Of a stretch of DNA of 45,063 nucleotides, positions 34,001 through 42,700 are shown piece after piece; within the stretch, counting starts at the first letter, position 1, and each line of letters begins with the position of its first letter. The translations under genes were made by a program, and so were the position numbers. The notes beneath the pieces are model-generated. The model was not told where the DNA came from, ran no database searches, and saw nothing but the letters and a program-made list of their open reading frames with translations. Origin of the DNA: Muribaculaceae bacterium (GTDB lineage Bacteria; Bacteroidota; Bacteroidia; Bacteroidales; Muribaculaceae); contig JAFYYI010000054.1 of the NCBI GenBank assembly GCA_017557665.1, positions 1-45,063 of the forward strand, written 5' to 3'.

Positions 34001-34126
34001 GCTGGCCACAATGCGCTGCACACCATCCAATTGCTCGGTGGTGAAAGTCGATTCCTGCGCTTGCAGCGGCGACATTGTCACCAAACAAGCGGCAATACAC
34101 AACAAGACTTGGCTCGATTTCTTCAT
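31094..34126 (-). CDS. Secreted N-acetylmuramoyl-L-alanine amidase, multidomain
   Basis: This is a 1010-residue exported protein starting MKKSSQVLL with a signal peptide of about 22 residues. A longer reading (to 34234) runs into the promoter and is not used. An amidase_3-like zinc fold is spread over about residues 140-610: MWPSHGWYFEP carries the first metal histidine, FCLHTDAGATP the HTNA-like histidine and VPAVLMELLSHQN the catalytic glutamate. A golvesin/xanthan-lyase-like beta domain (about 250-370) is inserted in it. A fibronectin-like region and a flavodoxin-like C-terminal part follow. It should cut stem peptides from murein. It heads the salvage locus; its promoter is at 34205-34235. 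Confidence 0.8.
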   Translation of the reverse strand: MKKSSQVLLCIAACLVTMSPLQAQESTFTTEQLDGVQRIVASKLPEHMGVGDLKVRSLTFENDTVKVDVSENFGDVPFTQAGVEQMRDEIREALGADYSDNPVLITIVGNDINKYFADYEPAYKRSHKPFVSELDANRHYKHGLDGNIVAMWPSHGWYFEPKLNRWEWQRARLMQTVEDMYTHSYVLPFLIPMLENAGAYVWNARERDTHNIGAVVDNDGGEAQQGYTEHNGKRKWESGKDSGFAFLRPQYKDFENPFTEGTYRMVKAEKDKKKLSTATWDVEMPEAGEFAVYISYKSLPKSARDVTYTVNSLSGTRQFRVDQTMAGGVWVYLGTFPLAKGMNKAVVEVSNLSEDKDAVITADAIKVGGGKGNIVRRVALPTEENIRLAAEQENEKYLGKPGVEYSYVGSGEHPWFHLGSRYYLQWAGFPDSVYSSSHGINDYTDDYRSRGAWVNYLAGGSDVLPKRGGLNVPVDISFCLHTDAGATPDDEIVGTLLIYCTNSNGKQFGKYANGTPRELSRRYCNLLSTEIVKDIRAKWEPNWTRRGMWDKSYYEARVPEVPAVLMELLSHQNFADMKYGLDPMFRFDVSRSIYKGMLKFISQRDHRSYVVQPLPVNTFAINKTDKGHYLLTWNPTHDDLSDNADATSYIVCERVGLDGAFKEIATVRGPQYSVRINDNKIHSYRIIAMNDGGRSFPSETLSLGEAADSQGDVLVVNGFTRVSAPDWFDGPDRAGFDDNKDHGVPYMQQINYLGSQYEFRRAIEWKDDDAPGFGSSRSDHETMNVAGNNFDYPALHGEALMNAGYSFVSCSQQALEDNYNTNGYRLMDLILGKQKEIKTGSGLMPTRFKIYTPGLKSALTRFTENGGSVLLSGAYVGSDLWDNAAGKNDEAGKTFVKNVLGFEYLHGRASLDGTITSVDSPDTRLSAPGAWSFVSKLNDKSYAVESPDAIRASDDRGFTWMRYGENGLPAAIASDRGNYRTVIMGFPLETVTTAQERTSLMTRIMEFLCQ

Positions 34127-34204
34127 AATCTCTCTTTCTTTATTTCTCTTGTACCATCGGACTAATTCGTCTCTATCGACCAAATTGCCCAATAACTTAT
34201 GCAA

Positions 34205-34235
34205 CAAAGATAGTGCTAAACAATGAAAAACCAAA
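34205..34235 (-). promoter_or_regulatory. Promoter of the murein salvage locus
   Basis: On the minus strand TTTG (34232-34235), then 19 bases, then TATCTTTG (34205-34212): both boxes and the spacing fit the Bacteroidetes consensus. It gives a leader of about 75 bases before the amidase start. It is the best promoter in the window. Confidence 0.75.
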
Positions 34236-34264
34236 ACAAAACACCCCTATCGGCCTTGTTTACA

Positions 34265-34702
34265 ACATTATTTATGATTTAACTACAAATTTTAAGAAAG
34301 ATTGAACCACTATCGGGTTCCAATGGTTCGCTAAGACCTCCAAGTTTGCACCAATCAATATAAAAGACACATTATAATATATGAGTGTCCCGTAAAGGCT
34401 CCGACATTGCGTGCAACGCTTCCAATGCTTTGCGGCCATCCGCCTCACAGCGGCCATGTAGAGACGCAAAATCTTGCGTCTCGCTACGTCCGACAAATGG
34501 TGCGACACACAGGGGGTGTGTCATATAAAACAACTAAAATAACATAACCGCCCGTTGGGCGGAAAATTAAACAACTTAATTTTCAATTTAGTATAATTTC
34601 CCGTGCGTTAGCACGGTTAAAATGCCGAGTGGCAATTATGACACACTCTGTACATAGCCGAAATGAACCCCGACAGGGGCGGCAGTTGAGCCATGAGACA
34701 CA
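34265..34702. other. Gene-free, hairpin-rich intergenic region
   Basis: No supported gene lies in this 440-base stretch. It holds a row of small inverted repeats: 34461-34482 (described separately); 34504-34522 (GACACAC/GTGTGTC); 34548-34562 (CCGCCC/GGGCGG, loop GTT); 34563-34583 (AAAATTAA/TTAATTTT); 34601-34616 (CCGTGC/GCACGG); about 34622-34633 (TGCC/GGCA); and about 34666-34677 (CCCC/GGGG). Base composition changes sharply between hairpins. A 78-codon minus-strand frame covers part of it but looks like translated repeat. Confidence 0.65.
34458..34487. repeat. Dispersed-type palindrome GAGACGCAA/TTGCGTCTC
   Basis: GAGACGCAA (34461-34469), AATC, TTGCGTCTC (34474-34482) form a perfect 9-bp hairpin flanked by GTA and TAC at 34458-34460 and 34485-34487. 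Palindromes of this type (gtagagacgcaa...) are a familiar dispersed intergenic repeat in several bacterial groups; I cannot search for other copies. Confidence 0.75.
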
Positions 34703-34736
34703 AGAAGCCCCCGAAGTGGGACCTTCGGGGGCTTCT
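34703..34736. terminator. Terminator after the fused oxidoreductase gene
   Basis: GAAGCCCCCGAAG and CTTCGGGGGCTTC form a perfect 13-bp stem (14 with the outer A-T) around a 6-base loop. On the minus strand it is followed by TTGTGTCT, so the U-run is weak, but the stem lies 29 bases after the oxidoreductase stop codon. Confidence 0.8.
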
Positions 34737-34764
34737 GTTATTTGAGATTTGCAAATCTGCAAGA

Positions 34765-37700
34765 TTACTGGAAAGCGTTCTCGCTCAGACCCTTGCCGCC
34801 GATGGCGAGGTCCTTCATGTATTCGGGAACGGGCTTGCCCAAGTACTTGTCCACATAGAGCTTGGCCAGGTACTGTCCGAGCATGAAACCGTGGCCACGC
34901 AGACCGGTGAGCAGACCGACTTCGGGATCGATGATGTAGCGCGGCTCGATGTAGTAGCCAGCCCAAACGGCGTGGAAGCCGACGGATGCCAGGTTGGGAA
35001 TCCACTGGGCAAACATCTCGCTAACGATCTTGAGGAAGGCCTGACTGTTGTACTTCAGGTTCTGACGTGCCTCATAGGCGTCGCAGTCGGGCGAAGCGCA
35101 GCCGATAATCTGGCCGGTGTGCAGGAACTGCTGACCGTAAACGGCGTTGAATCCCTTGTAGTGGCGGCGGTCGATAATCATGTCGAGCGAATCGCCGTTA
35201 ACGCCCATGTTGGGCAAGCGACGGGTGATGAACGCCTGGTGCTTTACGGGATAGAGCTGGGTGTCGATACCGAGCATGTCGGCAAACTTCTCGGAGCCCC
35301 AACCCATGGCATTGACAAAGTGGTCGCAGGTGTATTCCACGTAATGCTTGTCATGACGGCGCACCAGCACGCGGTACTTGTCGCCGACGCGCTGAACGCT
35401 CAGCACCTCACAGTCCTCGAGCACCTCACCACCATGCTGCTTACCCACGTTGCGCACATAATCGATGGTGCGGCCCGGAGTGGCCTGCCAGCAGTTCTCG
35501 GAAATCAAGGCGTGGCTGTAGATGTTGTCGTTGGGATTCCAGTAAGGCGAGATGACCTTGGTGAAGTCCTTGCGGTCAATCATATAGGCTTCGCTCCAGG
35601 CGCGAGAAGCGTCGAGCGAGCGGTAGGTGGTGTCGTCGTGAACGAGGTTGACATAGCGGGTCATCTTCAGGTCGATGTTGCAATGTGCCTGGTCATCGCG
35701 GAAGATTTCCAGGTTGTGCATGGCGATGTCGCTGATGTCGGGGTTGGAGAATGCGGGACGTCCGCCGCCGATACAGCGCCACGTCGAACCGCGGTCATAG
35801 TTGACCAGGACGACGCGCTTGCCGGCTTCGGCAAAGTAGCGGAATGCCGCGCTACCGGCCATACCACCGCCAGCGACGATAATCTCGGACTCGGCCTTCT
35901 CGATGATGGAACCGTGCTCAAAGACGAAGGTCTCCTTGCTCTCGCCATTGTACACGTCGCCCAGCGTGACTTGGTTGGCCAGCGGTGCACGCGGAGTGCT
36001 GTCGCCGGTCACCTCGATGCCATGGGCACGCAGAATCTGCTTGGCGCGCGAAACGCAGCGCTTGCCGCGGCAAGGACCCATACCCATGCGGGTGGTGTGC
36101 TTGAGTTCGTCCACCGAGATGTACTTGCGGTCGCCAATCACAGCCAACAGGGTCTGCACATCCACATCCTCGCAGTGGCAGACGAAGGATTTGCCCTCCT
36201 CGGGGTTGGTAAGGGGACGCAGGTTCAAGGGTTCGGGATAGCGCTCTTTGAGGATGAAGCCCTTCACATGGTTCAACTCGTCGGCCTGGGTAGCCTGGAC
36301 GCGAGCCACATGGGTCTTGTTGTCCTTCTTGAGCACCTTCTCGATGACACCCTCGCCCACCTTGGCGCCGTTGTCATCCACCAGGAAGACTTCCTTGCCC
36401 TCTTCCACATCATACTCCACAGGCAGGAAGATCACATTCTTGCGCTTGTCGTAGCCGAAGATGGCCAGACCGGGGCAGCGGTTCACACACTGCATGCAGC
36501 CGATGCACTTGTCGTAATCGACCACGGGCACCGACGACGTGGTAGGCTTGGTGATAGCACCCTGCGGACAGGCAAAGGTGCAGGGGTTGCAAGCGAAACC
36601 GTAGAGACAGTTGATCTGCACATAGGGCTTCGCAGCCATGCGCTCCTCGCTGGGAACACGCGGCTCGTCGAGCAGACGCACGGGACGCTGCTGCGAGTCG
36701 ATATATTGGCGGGAAACTTCCAGGTAATCCTCATAGGAGAAACGGAGACCCAATTCCTGAGCCACCTCATAGGCCACCTGCCTACCACGCAGCACGGCAC
36801 TGGTGCCCTCGCCGATGCGAACGGCATCGCCGGCGCCATACACGTTGCGGCCAAAGACCGAACGGCCCTTCACGAGCAACTGATTGTCGGGAATCAGACC
36901 CGTGCAGATGTTGATGATGTCGATATCGTCAATCACGCGCTCGGTGCCGGGGATGGGCTGGAAATTCTTGCACTCGGCAATCACAGCACCGGTAACGCCG
37001 GTGTAGTCCTCGTTGGGGATAGCGCGGATGAGCACGTGTGATGTCATGATGGGGATGCCCAGACGGCGAACGCGGTTGGCCTGCACGGGGAAACCGCCCT
37101 CGTGGTCCATGCCCTCGATGATGGCCTTGATGGTAGCGCCAGCCTGCATGGCCTGGTAGCTGGTGAGGTAGCCGATGTTACCGGCACCCACCGTGAGCAC
37201 GCGCTTGCCCAGCAGGGTGTGCTCCTGGTTCATCATCTTCTGGAACACAGCAGCGGTGTAAACGCCGGGAACGTCATCGTTCTCGAACACAGGCATGAAC
37301 GGCACGGCACCAGTGGCCACCACCAGATGCTCAGCGTCGATGTAGCTCACCTCCTGAGTGACGATATTCTTCAGAGCGATGCGGCGACCTTCGAGCAGGT
37401 CCCACACGGTATTGTTGAGCAGGATGCCGTCGTGGTTGTCGCCGGCAAGTGTCTTGGCAATGTCAAAACCACGCATGCCACCAAACTTCTGCTCCTTCTC
37501 GAAGAAGAAGAACTGGTGGGTCTGCATATTGAACTGTCCACCCTCGGTTGCGTTGTTGTCCACCACAATGTTGGGGATTCCCAATGCTGTGAGCTGCTCG
37601 CGACATGCCAATCCGGCAGGACCGCCGCCGATGATGGCCACCGTGGTCTTGTAAACCTTGGTCTCGCTGGCTGCACGGGACTTGCCCTCGGGCATGTAAT

Positions 37701-37986
37701 CTTTGGGAATCTCACGCACCTCTTTCACGCCGTCAACGCTGGTGATGCAGATGCGACGCACCTGACCATCGACAAGCATCTCGCAAGCGCCGCACTTGCC
37801 GATACCGCACTCCAGACTGCGATTGCGGCCAGTGGTGCTGTGGCTGTGAACAATCAGACCTGCCTGATGAAGGGCGGCGGCTATGGTTTTACCTTTTTGG
37901 CCGCGAACCGTTCTCCCTTCAAATTGGAATTCAACGTATTCTTCTTTTGGAAGGTCAATAATAGGATGATTTTCAATTTTATACAT
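34765..37986 (-). CDS. Fused [2Fe-2S]/[4Fe-4S]/FAD oxidoreductase (HcnABC or sarcosine oxidase-like)
   Basis: This is a 1073-residue multi-cofactor dehydrogenase. In order: a 2Fe-2S ferredoxin domain (C60, C65, C68, C80); an FAD/NAD disulfide-oxidoreductase-type domain (GGGPAG near 120, VGAGNIG near 267, FAD-tail YGAGDAV near 383); two 4Fe-4S motifs (C460, C466, C469, C473 and C494, C497, C500, C504); a BFD-like 2Fe-2S domain (C603, C605, C639, C644); and a DAO-type FAD domain with GGGMAG near 707. These correspond to subunits HcnA, HcnB and HcnC of amino-acid dehydrogenases, joined in one chain. It likely oxidises a small amine or amino acid and passes electrons on; the substrate is unknown. 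It is monocistronic. Confidence 0.87.
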   Translation of the reverse strand: MYKIENHPIIDLPKEEYVEFQFEGRTVRGQKGKTIAAALHQAGLIVHSHSTTGRNRSLECGIGKCGACEMLVDGQVRRICITSVDGVKEVREIPKDYMPEGKSRAASETKVYKTTVAIIGGGPAGLACREQLTALGIPNIVVDNNATEGGQFNMQTHQFFFFEKEQKFGGMRGFDIAKTLAGDNHDGILLNNTVWDLLEGRRIALKNIVTQEVSYIDAEHLVVATGAVPFMPVFENDDVPGVYTAAVFQKMMNQEHTLLGKRVLTVGAGNIGYLTSYQAMQAGATIKAIIEGMDHEGGFPVQANRVRRLGIPIMTSHVLIRAIPNEDYTGVTGAVIAECKNFQPIPGTERVIDDIDIINICTGLIPDNQLLVKGRSVFGRNVYGAGDAVRIGEGTSAVLRGRQVAYEVAQELGLRFSYEDYLEVSRQYIDSQQRPVRLLDEPRVPSEERMAAKPYVQINCLYGFACNPCTFACPQGAITKPTTSSVPVVDYDKCIGCMQCVNRCPGLAIFGYDKRKNVIFLPVEYDVEEGKEVFLVDDNGAKVGEGVIEKVLKKDNKTHVARVQATQADELNHVKGFILKERYPEPLNLRPLTNPEEGKSFVCHCEDVDVQTLLAVIGDRKYISVDELKHTTRMGMGPCRGKRCVSRAKQILRAHGIEVTGDSTPRAPLANQVTLGDVYNGESKETFVFEHGSIIEKAESEIIVAGGGMAGSAAFRYFAEAGKRVVLVNYDRGSTWRCIGGGRPAFSNPDISDIAMHNLEIFRDDQAHCNIDLKMTRYVNLVHDDTTYRSLDASRAWSEAYMIDRKDFTKVISPYWNPNDNIYSHALISENCWQATPGRTIDYVRNVGKQHGGEVLEDCEVLSVQRVGDKYRVLVRRHDKHYVEYTCDHFVNAMGWGSEKFADMLGIDTQLYPVKHQAFITRRLPNMGVNGDSLDMIIDRRHYKGFNAVYGQQFLHTGQIIGCASPDCDAYEARQNLKYNSQAFLKIVSEMFAQWIPNLASVGFHAVWAGYYIEPRYIIDPEVGLLTGLRGHGFMLGQYLAKLYVDKYLGKPVPEYMKDLAIGGKGLSENAFQ

Positions 37987-38066
37987 GATAACTGGTTTAT
38001 ATGGTTAGTGTTTCTATTTCAGCTATTTAGCCCCCAACCGAGGCAACAGTAAGTCCATAATGTGCA

Positions 38067-38074
38067 CAAAGATA
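38067..38074 (-). promoter_or_regulatory. Promoter -7 box of the fused oxidoreductase gene
   Basis: TATCTTTG on the minus strand matches TAnnTTTG and would give a leader of about 75 bases. No TTTG at the correct -33 distance is seen. Confidence 0.5.
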
Positions 38075-38421
38075 GCGTATTTTTCGTGAAACTTTTATGA
38101 AAAACACCAAATAATTGAGAAAAATTAACGGCCATGCACGACAAATAATCAAACACCCCCAAGAATAACGCTTTAAGCAACGAGGAGCACTTGAACCCGT
38201 GTTGAACACTTGTTGCGAAATGTAGTGCCACGTCCCGTAGAATAAAAAGACAACCAACTGAAATCTATTGATTGCCTTTCCATGTGTGCGTGGACCTGCA
38301 GTGCGGTCCTCAACACTCTCTATGTTTCAATCTTTATCCTGCAATTATTTAGTATCCAGTCATTTACAAGAGCATCAATGGTTAAGACCTAATGCTCTGG
38401 CACTGAAGCAGCGATGACTCG
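38075..38421. other. Intergenic region with a possible tolC terminator
   Basis: No gene is seen in this 347-base gap. A hairpin GGACC/GGTCC lies near 38292-38309. A two-tier hairpin at 38369-38398 (AGAGCAT/ATGCTCT, with inner GGT/ACC) lies 24 bases after the TolC stop on the minus strand and may end that operon, although no U-run follows. Confidence 0.5.
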
Positions 38422-39774
38422 TTATTGTCCCGTGGCCTGGCGGTATTCAAGCAGTTTGTTCTGATAATCGGCGAAGGCATCGGTTCGCTTGTCGCAGGAT
38501 TGCTGATAGAGCATCTGTGCCTCAAGCAGGTCGCTCATCTTGGTGAGTCCGGCATTGTAGTAGTCGCGGTTGAGGCGCAGGTTCTCCTCGGCCTGTTCGA
38601 TGCTCAGTTGGGCAAGCTGCAGTTGTTGATAGGATTCCTCCACGCTGTTCCACGCATTCTGCATCTTGATCTTCAGCAGTTCGGCATTGTCGGCGAGTTG
38701 TTCCCGGGCCTGTTGTTGCTCGAGTTTCTTGCGCTTGATGGCGTGAGAGCCGCCCCACCAGTCCGAGATGGGCACGCTGACGGTGGCAAACACCATTCCG
38801 AAGGTGTGATTCTTATCCAAGAGGTTATGATAATTCAGACCAGCCCCCACGGCGACAGACGGGAGATTCTGACCGACAGCGATTTTCTTCTGCAGGTCGG
38901 CAGCCTCGACCTGTTTTCCCAACAACCGGTATTCGGCCGTTCCCAACAAGGCCTGTTGATGGTCTTGTTTCAGGTTCATGGGCGAGACGGCATCTATCTG
39001 ATATGAGATGACGAACGACGTGTCACGAAGGCCGCAGTACTGGGAGAGCAACATGCGCATCAGGGAGAGGCCGTTGCGCAGCTTGAGTTTCTGACTGGCG
39101 ATGTCATTCTGGCGCAGTTGCACTTGCAGCAAGTCGTTACGCATGGCGACTCCAGCGCGGACGGCCACATCCACATCTTTCCAAATGTCGTTGAGCATTG
39201 CCTCCACCGCCTCGACGGTCTTCATTTTCTCCTGCATGGAGGCCAGTTGCCAGAAATACTGCTCGGCAGTTTTCTCCACCTCGTTTTCCGAGAGTTGCAG
39301 CTGCAGCCTGCTCACATCCTCGCCCACCTTGGCCAACTTGTTGCCGTTGATAATCTGCCCACCGGCAAAAACGGGTTGCACGGCCTGCACACCAGCGATG
39401 ACTCCATTTTTCATCATCGAGATGTTGATGGGCTCAGCAAGGGCGGCAAGGGCTTCGGGCGGTAAAAACTGAGCCATGGGAGCCAGGGAGGTGCCCAGTT
39501 CGGGGGGCATCACCTCCGAGAGATTGAAGGAGGTCTGCGCCATGCCTTTATTGGCATTAAACCACAATCCCGTGCCGCTGACGTTGGGAAAATACTTGGT
39601 AAAGGCCTCCTTGCGCTGCTGGCTTGCGACCTCCATGTCGTAGTGTGCAGAACGGATGGCAATGTTGTTGTGCAGGGCAGAATCCTTGAGCTGTTTCAGC
39701 GTGTAGGTTTGAGCCGACACGAAGCCACAGCACAGGGAACAAAGCACTATAGCCAATATCTTTTTTATCATCAT
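38422..39774 (-). CDS. TolC family outer-membrane efflux protein
   Basis: This is a 450-residue outer-membrane channel of a tripartite pump. A signal peptide covers about 1-21 (ends GFVSAQ). Two OEP repeats follow: long helices rich in Gln, Leu and Ala (for example AAVEAQ-type coiled segments near 150-220 and 340-420) and the strand region WFNANKGMAQTSFNL. The C-terminal LRLNRDYYNAGLTKMSDLLEAQ block is typical of the family. It is third in an operon after the adaptor and pump genes, 25 bases downstream of the pump. Substrate is unknown. Confidence 0.9.
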   Translation of the reverse strand: MMIKKILAIVLCSLCCGFVSAQTYTLKQLKDSALHNNIAIRSAHYDMEVASQQRKEAFTKYFPNVSGTGLWFNANKGMAQTSFNLSEVMPPELGTSLAPMAQFLPPEALAALAEPINISMMKNGVIAGVQAVQPVFAGGQIINGNKLAKVGEDVSRLQLQLSENEVEKTAEQYFWQLASMQEKMKTVEAVEAMLNDIWKDVDVAVRAGVAMRNDLLQVQLRQNDIASQKLKLRNGLSLMRMLLSQYCGLRDTSFVISYQIDAVSPMNLKQDHQQALLGTAEYRLLGKQVEAADLQKKIAVGQNLPSVAVGAGLNYHNLLDKNHTFGMVFATVSVPISDWWGGSHAIKRKKLEQQQAREQLADNAELLKIKMQNAWNSVEESYQQLQLAQLSIEQAEENLRLNRDYYNAGLTKMSDLLEAQMLYQQSCDKRTDAFADYQNKLLEYRQATGQ

Positions 39775-39799
39775 ATTCGATTATGTAACAGCAAATTAA

Positions 39800-42700
39800 T
39801 CACTTCAGACTTACTTTCCAATAAATCACGGGCAGCATGGTCACCACCATGATGAGCGAACCGATACCACCGGCAAAAATGGTGACTCCCACAGGCATCC
39901 AGAACGAGCTCTGAGCGATAATCATCGGCACCACACCGACGGCAGTGGTGGCTGTCGTGAGGAAGATGGGCACCATGCGCCGCTTGCCCGCTTCATAGGC
40001 GGCCTGCTTGACGGCGTTATTATAACCCTCGCGGTCGACAGTCCAATCTCCATGCTCTGCCACATATTTCTTAATCAAGTCGATTGCGTGCTCGAAAATC
40101 AAAATTTCGTTGCGCATGATCATTCCCATCAACGTGATTAGACCAAAGATGGAGGTGAGTCCCAAGGATCGATCCATCAGTCCCAATCCTATCAGCGAGC
40201 CTGGTATCATCAGTGCAAGGGCGACCATGCAAATCGTCGTGATGCCAAACTTCTTGAAGTTGAACAGCAGGAAGAAGAACACAATAATCATGGCTATGAT
40301 AATACCCCCGAATATCTGTGGCAGGGCCTCATCGCCATACTCTATCTCGCCACCCACCTCGCAGCGCACGCCCTGAGGTATCTCAATCTCCTTCTGCATG
40401 ATGCGGGCTATCTCGTTTTCGATGGGAGCAGTATAAGCACCCTGTACAAATTGTCCTGTCACGGTGATGCAACGCTCTCCTCCACGGTGAATGATACGGC
40501 TCTCGCTCCACTGGGGTGATACTTTGGCTATCTGCCGAAGGAGAACGGTGCTGTTGGTTTCGTTGATGCCCGACGACACAATAGACATCGGTGATGCGAT
40601 TCCCAGGTTGGCGACATCCGAGAATGTCATGTCGGCATCGTCTTTCACGACAATGGGCAACTCATAATTGCCTTCCCACACCTGTCCCACACGGAGGTCA
40701 CACGAGGTGGCACTCAAAGCCAGCTGTGCCGTGGAGCGTGTCACGCCCAACTGTGCCGAGGCGACAGGATCAAGTTCAACGTTGATGATGGGTTGGGGCT
40801 GGAAGTAATCGGTATGCACCCACTCCACCTCAGGCATCTGGCGCATGCGCTCCATCAGCCGCTCTGCCACCACATGGAGGGAATCAAGATTGTTTCCATA
40901 GAAACGGTACTCCAATTCGTTGACTTCCAGATAGTCGAGTCGTTTGAACTTCACGTAGGCATTGGGGAAGGCTTCTCCCAACTGTGGCTGATATTGCGCC
41001 AACAGGTCGAGCGTGGCCTTGTCTGATTGGGTGTTCACAATCAGTTGAGCATAGTTTTTCCCTGCCATCTGTGGTGCATAGGCATCCATGAAACGTGGCG
41101 AGGAACAGCCGATGAAACTGGTGATACCCGTGACGCGCTCGTCCTTGGCCAGCACACGGCGGACAGAATCGGCCAATTCAGTGGTATGTGACAAACCCTT
41201 GCCATCGGGCAGGAAGATTTCAACGGCAAACTGGTCGCGGTCGGCATAGGGGAAAAGTCGTATCTTCAACGTCGGGACGATAATCGTGGACAACAAGATG
41301 ACAACGATGCCGCCAATGATGGTCACCCATGGCTTGCGGAAAGTAAAGTCGAGCACCTGGTCATAGGTCTTCTGCACCCACTTGGTGATGGCATTCCCGT
41401 CGGTTTTCACGTTTTCGGGCTTGATGAGCCTGACTTCAAGGAATGGTATCACTGTCACAGCCAGGATGAGCGATACCATCAGATTGATAGTGACCGTGAT
41501 GGGGAAATCCTTCAGACAATCGTGGAAGATGCCCTTCATGGTGATCAGGAAAGGATAGAAGATGGCACAGATGCAAATCGTTGCCAACATCATGGGCATG
41601 AAATATTGCCTGGCAGACTCGATAGCCGCCTGCTTGGGTTCGCGCCCCTTTCCGATATATTCCAAATAGCCGTCAATCACCACAATGGAGTTATCGACCA
41701 CCATACCCAGCACCACAATCAGCGCTGCCAGCGTCACGATGTTCAACTCGATACCCAGCATATACATGAAAGCCACCGAGACGAAGGTACTCAGCGGGAT
41801 GGTGATGGAAGCCACGATGGCCGAGCGCAGCGGGAAGAGCACCATCATCACCAGGATGATGACGAGCATCGCTATCAGCAGGTCGCGCAGAAAGTCGGAA
41901 ACACTGATATTCACCACCTTGGGCTTGTCGGCAATGCGTGTGACTTTCACATCATCGGGCAGTTCGTTGGCACGGAAATCGTTGAGCACTTTGTCGACCT
42001 CACGGCCATACTGCACCACATTGTTGCCGGGATTCATCTCCATCGACAGCAGCACGCAGGGGTGACCGTCCTGCTCGATGTGACTCGACATCGGCTCGTA
42101 TTCCCTGACCACACGGGCCACATCCCTCACACGGGCCACCTTGCCCGTGACAGGGTCCGAGAAGATAATCTGATTGGCAATCTCTTCCTCGCTATTCTCC
42201 TGAGCCTCAACGTGGATAGGTATCTGTTGGTCGTCGTCATCGATGCCGCCGCTCATCGTGGTGATGCCCTGGGCTTGCAGTCGTGAAAAGAGCATTTGCT
42301 GCCCAATCCCATAAGCCTGCAGCCGCTGACGGTCGACATAGAGTGAGATCTGCTCCTTCTGTTCGCCAAACAGTTTCACGTTGGCTACCGAGGGTATCCG
42401 GCGCAAACGGTCGCTCAGTTCATCGCTGTATTCTTTCAACTCACGATAACTGCGCTGATCGCTCTCGATGGCGATGAGCAGCGCCGAGGTGTTGCCGAAG
42501 TCATCGTTCACCACAATGGCCAGTACGCCAGAGGGCAACTGCGACTTGAAGCCATTCAGGCCGTGCTTGATTTTACTCCACACCTCATCCTTGTTGTTCA
42601 CCTCATCGTTGAGTCTCACCATCACGATGCACATGCCATTTTGTGAAGTCGTGGTGGTCTTCACGCGATTGACCTCTCCATAGGTGAAGAGATAGCGCTC

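Noticed and set aside
31094..34234. Longer amidase reading starting at 34234
   Set aside because: The extra 36 residues would begin upstream of the mapped promoter boxes and place a signal peptide in the interior; the ATG at 34126 is preferred.
34272..34508. 78-codon minus-strand frame in the hairpin-rich gap
   Set aside because: It overlaps the GAGACGCAA palindrome and other repeats and looks like translated repeat DNA.
34693..37041. 782-codon plus-strand frame opposite the fused oxidoreductase
   Set aside because: It begins inside the terminator and is rich in Val, His and Leu as expected for an antisense frame; the iron-sulfur and FAD motifs are on the minus strand.
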